Shown in pieces: positions 15,882 through 23,474 of a stretch of DNA of 64,000 nucleotides. The stretch is taken from assembly GCF_014647835.1 (NCBI RefSeq), contig NZ_BMPY01000017.1, forward strand, positions 62,001 to 126,000, in the 5' to 3' direction. Source of the stretch: Microbispora rosea subsp. aerata (GTDB taxonomy: Bacteria; Actinomycetota; Actinomycetes; Streptosporangiales; Streptosporangiaceae). The stretch's first letter is position 1; the number at the start of each line of letters is the position of its first letter. The position numbers and the translations under genes are program-made. The notes beneath the pieces are model-generated. The model saw only the letters and a list, made by a program, of their open reading frames with translations. It did not search any database and was not told where the DNA came from.

Positions 15882-16457
15882 TCAGGAGCCGGGGGCCGTC
15901 GTACGCGTCCAGTCCGGGTGGCCGGGCATCGGCGGGACCTTCGCCCCGTAGAGCCAGCCCTCGATGTAGGAGGTGAGGTCGCGCCCGCTGACCCGGTTGG
16001 CCACGTCGATGTAGTCCCGGGTGGTCGCGGACCTGCCCCGATATCGGTCGTAGAACGTCTGCTCGATCTTCTTGAAGACGGAGTCGCCGACCAGGCGCCG
16101 CAGGCCCGCCAGCATCAGCAGGCCTCCGTTGTTCCCTCCGGTCAGCACGTCATACCCGCCGTTCCCGAGGTACGTGAAAAGTGAGTCGCCGGCGCTGCGG
16201 GCACCGGCGGTGGGGGCAACGGCACTGGGCCGAGGCGTCCCGGTGCCGCCCGGCGTGAGCGCGTCATCGGCTTGGGCCGCGACGCCGCACGCGGAGACCG
16301 CCAACGCCAGCGCGCCCGCCGTGGCCAGCGCGGCGAGCGGTCCCCGTACGCGGGGCCGATGCGGGCGGGAGGGACGGCCCCCCGGCTGCGGCGCGCGAGA
16401 TCGCGTGGGGTCCGTGCCGGGCCTCGGGCGCGGGCCGGGTACGCGGGCAGAGGACAT
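15882..16457 (-). CDS. truncated M1-peptidase-like lipoprotein
   Basis: A 191-aa protein. ATG 16457 has GGAGGTG 8 nt upstream. The N-terminus is Arg/Pro-rich with a hydrophobic helix and lipobox AVSACG. From about residue 90 the sequence matches the extreme C-terminal helical part of gluzincin M1 aminopeptidases (LAGLRRLVGDSVFKKIEQTF, ATTRDYIDVANRVSGRDL, YIEGWLYGAKVPPMP). The HExxH zinc site and the GAMEN region are entirely absent. It is either a deletion derivative fusing signal peptide to tail, or a non-catalytic binding lipoprotein. It is intact as an ORF and has a good promoter region shared with the carboxypeptidase gene, so it may still be expressed. Confidence 0.75.
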   Translation of the reverse strand: MSSARVPGPRPRPGTDPTRSRAPQPGGRPSRPHRPRVRGPLAALATAGALALAVSACGVAAQADDALTPGGTGTPRPSAVAPTAGARSAGDSLFTYLGNGGYDVLTGGNNGGLLMLAGLRRLVGDSVFKKIEQTFYDRYRGRSATTRDYIDVANRVSGRDLTSYIEGWLYGAKVPPMPGHPDWTRTTAPGS

Positions 16458-16481
16458 CGATCAACCACCTCCGATGAGCAG

Positions 16482-16500
16482 GTGCGCCGGGTTCGCGCAC
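16482..16500 (-). promoter_or_regulatory. 5'-UTR hairpin shared with the carboxypeptidase gene
   Basis: The minus-strand sequence GTGCGC-GAACCCG-GCGCAC lies 25-43 nt before the M1-like start, followed after a short spacer by CGGAGGTG. It matches the element at 13627-13644 in sequence and position. Confidence 0.55.
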
Positions 16501-16541
16501 GGTGCCCATCGTCGGCGGGGCGTGTGTCGGCGCCGCCTGGG

Positions 16542-16592
16542 CCGTGTATCCGCGGCCGCTCAACCGTGTATCGGCGGGCGGAGCCGTGTATC
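16542..16592 (-). promoter_or_regulatory. three GATACACGG direct repeats
   Basis: Exact copies are at 16542-16550, 16564-16572 and 16584-16592 on the minus strand, spaced 22 and 20 bp (two helical turns), 85-135 bp upstream of the M1-like gene. They are identical to the pair upstream of the carboxypeptidase. Confidence 0.55.
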
Positions 16593-16598
16593 GGCCGG

Positions 16599-17135
16599 TC
16601 AGACGCCCGCCACGGTGCTGCGGCGTTCGAGGAGGACGACGTCGCGCCAGCGGCCGTGGTGGCGGCCGATGCGGTGGCGGGTGCCGACGACGCGGAAGCC
16701 GGCCTTCTCGTGCAGCCGCAGGCTGGCGGTGTTCTCGGGGAAGACCCCCGACTGGATGGTCCAGATTCCCGCGGCCTCGGTGGACTGGATCAGGGCGTTC
16801 AGCAGCGCCGTCCCGACTCCGCGGCCGCCGTGGTCCGGATGGACGTAGACCGAGTGCTCGACCACCCCGGCGTACACGCACCGGCCGGAGACGGCGCTGA
16901 CCGCGATCCAGCCGATGACCTCCCCGGTGCCGGAGTCGACCGCGACGTGCCGGTGCGGCGGCAGCTTCGCCGCGTCGAACTCCGGCCAGGTGGGCGCCGT
17001 GGTCTCGAAGCTGGCGTTCCCGCCGTCGAGACCGGCCTGGTAGATGGCGAGCACTTGGGCGGCGTCGGCCTCCCGCATGCCCCGGATCTCGATCCCGGGC
17101 GGGGCGGGGGCGGCACTGTCGTCGTGGTCGGTCAC
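16599..17135 (-). CDS. GNAT N-acetyltransferase, phosphinothricin-acetyltransferase-like
   Basis: A 178-aa protein starting at GTG 17135, which has AGGAAGGA at good spacing; an ATG at 17210 would add a low-complexity 25-residue tail. The GNAT fold shows IRGMREADAAQVLAIYQAGL, EHSVYVHPDHGGRGVGTALL (acetyl-CoA loop around RGVG) and HEKAGFRVVG. NASFETTAPTW is typical of the PAT/bar-like subfamily. It acetylates an amine, possibly of arsenite-type phosphinothricin analogues or amino acids, since members next to ars genes sometimes act as arsN. It follows the ArsR gene on the same strand, so co-regulation with arsenic genes is likely. Confidence 0.85.
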   Translation of the reverse strand: MTDHDDSAAPAPPGIEIRGMREADAAQVLAIYQAGLDGGNASFETTAPTWPEFDAAKLPPHRHVAVDSGTGEVIGWIAVSAVSGRCVYAGVVEHSVYVHPDHGGRGVGTALLNALIQSTEAAGIWTIQSGVFPENTASLRLHEKAGFRVVGTRHRIGRHHGRWRDVVLLERRSTVAGV

Positions 17136-17232
17136 GTGACGTCCTTCCTGGGCTGCCTCGTCCGGCTCGGCGCGGCGGGCGACGGCGCCGGCTCTGACCT
17201 GCTCGGCCATGATCCCTCCGGGAACGACGACG

Positions 17233-17610
17233 TCACGCCCGCCCGGCCATGACGGGCGAGACCGGGCCGAGCAGGGCCGACATGCGGGCCAGCACGCCGG
17301 GGTTGATCCAGTAGTACACCCAGGTGCCCCGGCGCTCGGAGTCGATGAGCCCGGCCTGCTTGAGCACCTTGAGGTGGTGGCTGATCGTGGGCGGGGTCAG
17401 GTCGAAGGCCGCCGTGAGGTCGCACACGCAGGTTTCGCCGCCCTCGTGACAGGCGATCAGGGACAGCAGGCGCAGCCGTACGGGGTCGGCGACGGCCTTG
17501 AACAGCGGGGCCAGCTCGGCGGCCTCGCTCTCCGACAGCGGCGCGCAGGCCAGCGGCGCGCAGCAGGCGGCCCCGGCCGCGTCCACGACCGGCAGCTCTT
17601 GCTTCGACAT
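17233..17610 (-). CDS. arsR: ArsR-type metalloregulator
   Basis: A 125-aa protein. ATG 17610 begins MSKQELPVVDAAGAACCAPL. The N-terminus is Cys-rich (CCAPLAC), and the helix motif ETCVCDLTAAFDL holds the CxC pair that binds As(III)/Sb(III) in this family. Helix-turn-helix: TPPTISHHLKVLKQAGLI. It is a repressor released by arsenite or related metalloids. It is divergent from the ArsI/CadI gene with a perfect inverted repeat between them. Confidence 0.9.
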   Translation of the reverse strand: MSKQELPVVDAAGAACCAPLACAPLSESEAAELAPLFKAVADPVRLRLLSLIACHEGGETCVCDLTAAFDLTPPTISHHLKVLKQAGLIDSERRGTWVYYWINPGVLARMSALLGPVSPVMAGRA

Positions 17611-17661
17611 GCTTCTAATTTGACACAGGTCTACTCGGCGGCACAAACTGCGGACACCAGG

Positions 17662-17685
17662 CTGATTAGAAGTTCATCTAATCAG
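17662..17685. promoter_or_regulatory. probable ArsR operator
   Basis: CTGATTAGA-AGTTCA-TCTAATCAG is a perfect 9-bp inverted repeat 28 bp before the ArsI/CadI start, within the arsR divergent region. It is AT-rich like known ArsR sites (ATC/GAT half-sites). Confidence 0.75.
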
Positions 17686-17712
17686 TGATCCTGTCGATCC
17701 CGGGGAGGAACC

Positions 17713-18123
17713 ATGTCTCGCGTCCAGCTCGCTCTGCGCGTCGCCGATCTGGAGGGCTCGATCGCCTTCTACTCGAAGCTGTTCGGCGTCGAGCCCGCCA
17801 AGCGGCGGCCCGGCTACGCCAACTTCGCCGTTGCCGAGCCTCCGCTGAAGCTCGTCCTGCTGGAGGGGGAGGAGGGCGAGCCGACCCGGATGGACCACCT
17901 CGGCGTCGAGGTCGAGGACTCCGCCCAGGTCGCCGCCGCGGCCGAGCGCCTGAAGCGGGCCGGCCTGGCCACGTTCGAGGAGAACGACACCACCTGCTGT
18001 TACGCCCTGCAGGACAAGGTGTGGGTGCACGGCCCGGGGAGCGAGCCCTGGGAGGTCTACGTGGTCAAGGCCGACGCCGGCACCCTCGCCAAGGAGCCCG
18101 GCTCCGCCTGCTGCGACGGCTGA
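17713..18123 (+). CDS. arsI: ArsI/CadI-family metalloenzyme (C-As lyase type)
   Basis: A 136-aa protein with a GGGAGG ribosome site. It is a vicinal-oxygen-chelate fold with an N-terminal betaalpha unit (VQLALRVADLEGSIAFYSKLF), the His in MDHLGVEV and a Glu in EVYVVKAD as metal ligands. The paired Cys in ENDTTCCYALQDK binds the arsenical in C-As lyases. The C-terminal CC (GSACCDG) is also typical. ArsI enzymes demethylate trivalent organoarsenicals using Fe(II) and O2; the CadI branch is cadmium-induced. The ArsR context favours arsenic. Confidence 0.88.
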   Translation: MSRVQLALRVADLEGSIAFYSKLFGVEPAKRRPGYANFAVAEPPLKLVLLEGEEGEPTRMDHLGVEVEDSAQVAAAAERLKRAGLATFEENDTTCCYALQDKVWVHGPGSEPWEVYVVKADAGTLAKEPGSACCDG

Positions 18124-18142
18124 GCGGGCGCGGGAACGGGAG

Positions 18143-18174
18143 GGGCCCGGCGGACCAGCCGGTCCGCCGGGCCC
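18143..18174. terminator. bidirectional terminator
   Basis: A perfect 14-bp stem (18143-18156 with 18161-18174) with loop AGCC lies between the converging arsI and subtilase genes. Confidence 0.85.
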
Positions 18175-18188
18175 AGAGGGAGAACCCC

Positions 18189-21100
18189 TTACTGAACGGT
18201 GATCTTGTCGACCTCGACCGTGATGCCCTTCACCTGGGGGGTGGAGGTGCCGGTCGTGACCGTGCCGGTGCCCGAGGACACGCCCTTCACCTTGAAGGAG
18301 TAGGTGAGCGTGCCGCCGGGGGCGCCCGGCGTGCTGGTGATCCGGTAGTCCTGCGTGGGCGGGCCGCTGATCTGGCTGCCCGCGGTGCCGTCCGCGTTCT
18401 CGGCGCCGACGGTCAGGCCGTATTCGGCCCCCGGGTCACCGGGCAGGTTGCCCGGGTCGTAGGCGTACGTGATGTCCTCGGTGCCGTTGAGCCCGATCCA
18501 CTGCTGGAACGCCTTCAGGCTGCTCGTGCCGTACAGGAAGACGCGCCATTCGACGACGAGCCACCTGTTCACCCCGTCGGTCAGGGTGGCGACGTAGACG
18601 CCGGGCGCCCCGGTGCCGTTCAGGTCGGTCCAGTACGGCGCGAGCACGTTGTTCGGCGGCGCGGCGTCGGGCAGCGTCTGCGGGACGAACTGGATGTCCG
18701 CCGAGCCGCTCGTGCCGCCCGCGACCGTGTAGCCGTTGGAGACCACGCCGATCCTGTTGTACGTACGGCCGGCGTAGGTGAACGACGGGACGGTGAAGTT
18801 CAGCGCCTCCTCGTCGCCGATGGCGACCGGGGTGATGCCGAACAGCGACAGCGGCAGGAAGCCCGCCGGGCCTTCACCGGGGGCGATGGACGGCTTGTCC
18901 GGCTGCCTGCCCGCGAGCTTGCTCTTGGCCGTCACGATCTGGCTGCCGATCTTGGTCGCGCCGGTGACGCTCCCCAGCCGCAGCTTGAGGTCCAGTGTGC
19001 TGACCGCGGTGACCTCGGTGTCCTCCGTGGTGTCGTTGCGGACCGTGACCGTGCAGGTGGACTCGCCCGTGTTCTTGGCGATGGTGCTCGGCGCGCAGGT
19101 CTGGTCGATCGGCACGGCGCCCTCCTGCCGGTAGAAGGCCACCGGAAGGTGCTGCTCCCGGTCGCCGCCGACCTGCTTGAGCTTCACCTGGCCGAAGTAC
19201 TGCCCGTCGGGCAGGTCGGGCGCGGTGATCACAATGGTGATCTTCTGGCTCTTGCCCGGCTTGATCGTGAACAGCGGCGGCAGCACGGTGATGTTCGCCC
19301 CGCTGACCGTGGTGCCGGACGCGGTGAAGATCAGCGTCTTGCCGGTCGTGTTGACGAGCGTGCGCTTGGCGGTGATCACGCCCGGCATGACGGGCGCGTT
19401 GACCGACGGCAGGTTGAGGTCGATCCGGTTCAGCGGGTCGGCGGCCGAGGTGAGGAAGTTCGCCGCGGACTCGTCGAGGGTGAGGGCCGCGTCGCCGGCC
19501 TTGGTCAGGTCGATCCGGCCGCCGCCGAAGTCGAACGGGTCGGCCGGGGTCGTGCGGTCCGGCTTGGTGACCTTCGTCGTCGCGGTGGTCTCCAGGGCCG
19601 ACTTGACCTGGCCGGGCGTCCAGTCGGGGTGCAGGGCGAACAGGAGCGCGCCCGCGCCCGCGACGTGCGGCGACGACATCGACGTGCCGGCGATCACCTG
19701 GTAGAGGTTGCCCGGAGGGCCTTCCAGCTCCGACTCGGGCGTCGGGGTGGTGCCGGCCAGGATGTGCAGGCCGGGCGCGGTGACGTCCGGCTTGAGGAAG
19801 TCGCCGCCCGGGCCGCGCGAGGAGAACGTCGTCATCACGTCGCCCTGCCAGGTGGCCTTCTCGCCCTGGGTGAAGCTCGCCGTCGCGTCCGGGTGCGAGC
19901 TCAGCCACGACAGCAGCACGTCGGTCTCCGGCTTGTCGATGTGGACCGTCGGCAGCCAGTGGTTGTCGGTCATGACGTCGAGCGGCGAGGAGTTGTAGAG
20001 GATCATCCCCGCGGCGCCGCCCTTCTTGACCTGCGCTCCCTTGAGCACACGATTCGGGCCGCGCTCGCAGGCGACGATCTTCCCGGTGAACAGCCCCGCG
20101 GGCGGCGTCTTCGTGCACAGCGCGTCGCTGTACGGCGGAGCCGACGCGAGCACCACCGGCAGCGGCGACGAGACGCCCTGGGTGATCGAGGCGCCCTTGA
20201 TCGACGGCCCGCCGGTCAGCGTGATCGTCGACTGATAGGTGCGGCTCTGCGTCGAGGCCGCCACGGTGGTCACCCACGGGCCGCGGTGCCCGGTCGTCCC
20301 GGCGCCGGGTCCCGAGTTGCCCGCCGAGGCCGCCACGAACACGCCCGCCGCGTACGCGTCGAGGAACGCGAGCTCGACCGGGTCGCTGTAGGGGTCGGAA
20401 CCGCCGCCGATCGAGAAGTTGATCACCTTCACGCCGTCGGCGATGGCCTGCGCGATCGCGGCGACCGAGTCGGACTGGTAGCAGCCCTCGGCGCCGCAGA
20501 CCTTGTAGACCGCGACGTGCGCCGCGGGCGCGACGCCCTGGATAGCGCCGCGGTCGATGCCGAGCGGGTCGGCGTGCTCGACCGGCCCGCCGGCGGAGGT
20601 GGAGGCGGTGTGCGTGCCGTGGCCGTTGGAGTCGCGGGCGCTGGTCGGATACACCTCACCGCCGACCACCGCGTTGTACGTCTCGAGGAACGGCTGGCCG
20701 GAGATCAGCTTGTTGTTGCACTGGAAGGGGTCGGCCGCCGGGGTCAGCGGGTTGTCGCCGAAGTTGCACGTACGCGGGGTGCCGTCGGCCTTCGGCGGGG
20801 GCGCGGGGAGCGTGCCGGGGTCGGCGAACGACGGGTGCTCGGGCCACGCGCCGGTGTCCAGGATGCCGACGATGACGCCCTTGCCCGACGACTTCGCCCC
20901 GCCGAGCTTCTTGTAGACGGTGGGCGCGCCGAGGAACTCCGGGCTGGAGTCGGTCAGCGGCTGCTCCCGCCTGTCCTCCTGCACGGCCGCCACCCCGGGC
21001 AGCTTCAGCAGGTCGGCGGCCTTGTCGGCGGGCAGGGTCAGGGCGATGCCGCCGTACACCGTGCGGAGCTTCTGCCCCACGGTGACGCCGGGGATCTTCT

Positions 21101-21518
21101 TGCCGAGCTCGCCGAGGAAGGCGTTCTCGACGTCCTCGATGTGCCGTTGATATTTCGCGGCGTCGCCGCTCTTCAGGTTGAGCGGCCTGCCGGTGACCGA
21201 CGGGCTGGTGCCGGGGAGTCCCGGCAGGTCGCCCTTGTAGGCCGCCAGTGAGTCGTAGTCGAGCTTGACCAGGACGCTGGTCCGCGCCGTCGACCGTGAG
21301 GCGAGCAGAGCGGCGTCGCTCTTGGCCAGCCGGCCGCTGGGCGACTTGGCGCCCTGGACGCGTTCGGCGTCCGTCACGGCCGTGGCGCTCCACGACCGCG
21401 AGGGAGTGGGGGTGGGGTCCGCGGCGGCGGAGGCCGCCGGGATCATCGCCGCCACGAGGCCGAGGCCGGCGACGACTGCTGTGGTCCGTAGGTAGGCAGG
21501 TGGGGGCTTCCTCGACAC
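18189..21518 (-). CDS. secreted subtilisin-family serine protease (S8) with PA and C-terminal domains
   Basis: A 1109-aa protein from GTG 21518 with a GGAGGT site. Signal peptide to about residue 33, then an I9-like propeptide. Catalytic triad: Asp 221 (VGILDTGAW), His 300 (SNGHGTHTAS) and Ser near 613 (AGTSMSSPHVAGAGALL). A PA insert lies about 440-560. After the protease come an Fn3-like domain (TLVNTTGKTLIFTASG) and a C-terminal beta-rich domain of about 300 residues ending in SFKVKGVSSGTG. It is similar to large secreted actinobacterial subtilases that degrade proteins in the environment. It is monocistronic, with a long AT-rich promoter region upstream. Confidence 0.93.
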   Translation of the reverse strand: MSRKPPPAYLRTTAVVAGLGLVAAMIPAASAAADPTPTPSRSWSATAVTDAERVQGAKSPSGRLAKSDAALLASRSTARTSVLVKLDYDSLAAYKGDLPGLPGTSPSVTGRPLNLKSGDAAKYQRHIEDVENAFLGELGKKIPGVTVGQKLRTVYGGIALTLPADKAADLLKLPGVAAVQEDRREQPLTDSSPEFLGAPTVYKKLGGAKSSGKGVIVGILDTGAWPEHPSFADPGTLPAPPPKADGTPRTCNFGDNPLTPAADPFQCNNKLISGQPFLETYNAVVGGEVYPTSARDSNGHGTHTASTSAGGPVEHADPLGIDRGAIQGVAPAAHVAVYKVCGAEGCYQSDSVAAIAQAIADGVKVINFSIGGGSDPYSDPVELAFLDAYAAGVFVAASAGNSGPGAGTTGHRGPWVTTVAASTQSRTYQSTITLTGGPSIKGASITQGVSSPLPVVLASAPPYSDALCTKTPPAGLFTGKIVACERGPNRVLKGAQVKKGGAAGMILYNSSPLDVMTDNHWLPTVHIDKPETDVLLSWLSSHPDATASFTQGEKATWQGDVMTTFSSRGPGGDFLKPDVTAPGLHILAGTTPTPESELEGPPGNLYQVIAGTSMSSPHVAGAGALLFALHPDWTPGQVKSALETTATTKVTKPDRTTPADPFDFGGGRIDLTKAGDAALTLDESAANFLTSAADPLNRIDLNLPSVNAPVMPGVITAKRTLVNTTGKTLIFTASGTTVSGANITVLPPLFTIKPGKSQKITIVITAPDLPDGQYFGQVKLKQVGGDREQHLPVAFYRQEGAVPIDQTCAPSTIAKNTGESTCTVTVRNDTTEDTEVTAVSTLDLKLRLGSVTGATKIGSQIVTAKSKLAGRQPDKPSIAPGEGPAGFLPLSLFGITPVAIGDEEALNFTVPSFTYAGRTYNRIGVVSNGYTVAGGTSGSADIQFVPQTLPDAAPPNNVLAPYWTDLNGTGAPGVYVATLTDGVNRWLVVEWRVFLYGTSSLKAFQQWIGLNGTEDITYAYDPGNLPGDPGAEYGLTVGAENADGTAGSQISGPPTQDYRITSTPGAPGGTLTYSFKVKGVSSGTGTVTTGTSTPQVKGITVEVDKITVQ

Positions 21519-21807
21519 GACACCTCCATGTAGACCGGTGAGGTCTCGCCGCCTGGGCGTGGAGGAGCCGCGCCGCCCACGGACATGGGAGGGTGCGGGC
21601 CCTCCCCGTTGGGCGACGAGCGAACGGCCACCCGAGACGGGCGGCCGAAGCTGACTCGGAGTTTAACTAGCGATCGTTTTTCCGGCTAGATCGTTCCACC
21701 TCATGATTTTTCATGCGTGTTCCGGCTATTTCCGGCCGGGCGAATACCACTATTTCGGATTAGCGTGTCTGGCGGCCTCGGAAAGGCGATAACTAAACTG
21801 CTCAATC
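21519..21807. other. divergent promoter region
   Basis: This 289-bp region separates the subtilase and DUF1707 genes. The centre (about 21660-21770) is distinctly AT-rich for this genome and holds CTAGCGATCG and CGGCTAGATCG elements. It contains no gene. Confidence 0.4.
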
Positions 21808-22380
21808 GTGGGCGACCAGGCCGATTTACGCGCCGGAGACCGGGACAGGGACCGGATCGCGGAGCGGCTGCGCGCCGCCGTCGGCGAGGGCCGCATCACC
21901 CTGGACGAACTGAGCGAACGGCTCGACCGTCTCTACCGGGCCCGAACGTACGGCGAGCTGGAGGCCCTGGTCGCCGATCTGCCGCGGGCGCGGTCCCCGG
22001 AGCCGCGCGAGGACCCGGACCACCTGCTGCTGTTCACCCGCGGCGTGCGCCCGATCAGGAAGACCGGACGCTGGAGGGTGCCGCCGCGCATCACGCTCGA
22101 CTGCACCTGGCGGACGGCGGTGGTCGACTTCCGGTACGCGGACTGCCCGCACCGCGAGATCGACATGACCGTCCGGTGCGACTCGATGTTCGGGGACGTC
22201 GTCATCCGGGTGCCGATCGGCTGGCGGGTGGTCGCCGACGAGGTGACCTCCGGCGGGTGGATCAGGCTCAAGCGCGTCCACAACACCTCTCCCGTGCCGC
22301 CCGACCCCGACGGCGTCGTGCTGCGGCTGTCCGGGCACATCGGCGGCGACATCTGGGTGCGCTACCACCGGGTCCCCTGA
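21808..22380 (+). CDS. DUF1707 domain protein with LiaF-like C-terminal domain
   Basis: A 190-aa protein with GTG start. The N-terminal 60 residues are a DUF1707/SHOCT-like helical hairpin (RDRIAERLRAAVGEGRITLD, LSERLDRLYRARTYGELEAL). Then a short linker leads to a beta-helical part (RTAVVDFRYADCP, CDSMFGDVVIRVPIGWRVV) similar to the cell-wall-active-antibiotics-response fold. It has no transmembrane segment. Members are often near envelope-stress genes, but the role is unknown. A hairpin follows the stop. Confidence 0.85.
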   Translation: MGDQADLRAGDRDRDRIAERLRAAVGEGRITLDELSERLDRLYRARTYGELEALVADLPRARSPEPREDPDHLLLFTRGVRPIRKTGRWRVPPRITLDCTWRTAVVDFRYADCPHREIDMTVRCDSMFGDVVIRVPIGWRVVADEVTSGGWIRLKRVHNTSPVPPDPDGVVLRLSGHIGGDIWVRYHRVP

Positions 22381-22389
22381 CGGCCCCGG

Positions 22390-22428
22390 CCCGAACAGGG
22401 CGCTATCACGGTATCGGCCCTGTTCGGG
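22390..22428 (+). terminator. hairpin terminator
   Basis: A 12-bp perfect stem (22390-22401 with 22417-22428) with a 15-nt loop begins 10 bp after the DUF1707 gene. Confidence 0.7.
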
Positions 22429-22508
22429 GGAATTTCGGATGTGTCCCGAACCTGTCGGCCCGCTCCTGCGTCTGACAGATCACTGACGTACGAGAGCAAG
22501 GACATGGC

Positions 22509-23390
22509 ATGGGACATTCGACGACGGTGAAAGCCGCCGTGGTTGCGGTCTTCGTCCTGGTCGGCACCGCCCAGCCCGCCCTCGCGGGAGCGACTCCGGC
22601 CGCCGAGCTGCGCGCGTTGGAGAGGTCTTTCCAGGGCCGCATCGGCGCGTACGCGATCGACACGGCGACCGGGAAGACGATCGCCTACCGCTCGGGCGAG
22701 CGGTTCGCGCTGCTGTCCACCTTCAAGGCGGTGGCCGCCGCCGCGGTGCTCGCCCGCACGAGCGACCGGGAGCTGACGGGGAAGGTCGTCCGCTGGACGG
22801 CCGAGGAGCTGAAGCCGTACTCGCCGGAGACTTCCAAGCACGTGGAGGACGGCATGACGCTCGCCGAGCTGTGCCGGGCGGCGATCATCTACAGCGACAA
22901 CACCGCGGGCAACATGCTGCTGAAGGAGATCGGCGGGCCGCGGGGCCTGACCCGCTACTTCCGCACGCTCAAGGACCCGGTCTCCCGGCTCGACCGATGG
23001 GAGACCGAGCTCAACGAGTGGTCGCCCAAGGACAAGCGCGACACCACCACGCCCGCGGCGATCGCCCGCGACCTGCGCGCGCTCACCACCGGGAACGCGC
23101 TCAACGCGAAGGACCGCGCCCGGCTCGTCGGGTGGCTGCGCGACAACACGACCGGGGACCGTCGCATCCGCGCGGGGCTCCCCAAGACCTGGATCGTCGG
23201 CGACAAGACCGGCACGGGCCCCACGTACGGCACCGCCAACGACATCGCCGTCGTCTGGCCGTCCGAGGGCGCCGCCCCGATCATCATGGCGATCTACACC
23301 AACCGCCTGAAGGCCGACGGCTCCAACGACGACTCGATCGTCGCCCGGACGGCGACCGTGCTCGCGCGCGGCCTCGGCCGGCTGCCGTAA
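22509..23390 (+). CDS. class A beta-lactamase
   Basis: A 293-aa protein. Signal peptide VKAAVVAVFVLVGTAQPALA. All class A motifs are present: S70xxK as STFK, SDN loop as YSDNTAGN, Omega-loop Glu in WETELNEW (E166xxLN) and KTG as DKTGTG. Secreted serine hydrolase that opens beta-lactam rings. It sits just upstream of a class A penicillin-binding protein on the same strand but is separated by a terminator. No BlaR/BlaI-type regulator is next to it. Confidence 0.93.
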   Translation: MGHSTTVKAAVVAVFVLVGTAQPALAGATPAAELRALERSFQGRIGAYAIDTATGKTIAYRSGERFALLSTFKAVAAAAVLARTSDRELTGKVVRWTAEELKPYSPETSKHVEDGMTLAELCRAAIIYSDNTAGNMLLKEIGGPRGLTRYFRTLKDPVSRLDRWETELNEWSPKDKRDTTTPAAIARDLRALTTGNALNAKDRARLVGWLRDNTTGDRRIRAGLPKTWIVGDKTGTGPTYGTANDIAVVWPSEGAAPIIMAIYTNRLKADGSNDDSIVARTATVLARGLGRLP

Positions 23391-23408
23391 CCGCATGACC
23401 TGAACACC

Positions 23409-23445
23409 GGTTATGGGGCCGACCGCGCTTTACGGCCCCATAACC
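23409..23445 (+). terminator. hairpin terminator after beta-lactamase
   Basis: A 13-bp perfect stem (23409-23421 with 23433-23445), followed by TTGTC, ends just ahead of the PBP gene. Confidence 0.75.
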
Positions 23446-23474
23446 TTGTCAATAGCCATTTGGGGGAGGAACGG

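Noticed and set aside
16542-16592. CRISPR-like array from the GATACACGG repeats
   Set aside because: Units are 9 bp with 11-13 bp spacers, only three copies, and no cas gene.
17136-17210. ATG 17210 as the GNAT start
   Set aside because: It adds a charged low-complexity tail, and GTG 17135 has the better ribosome site; it remains possible.
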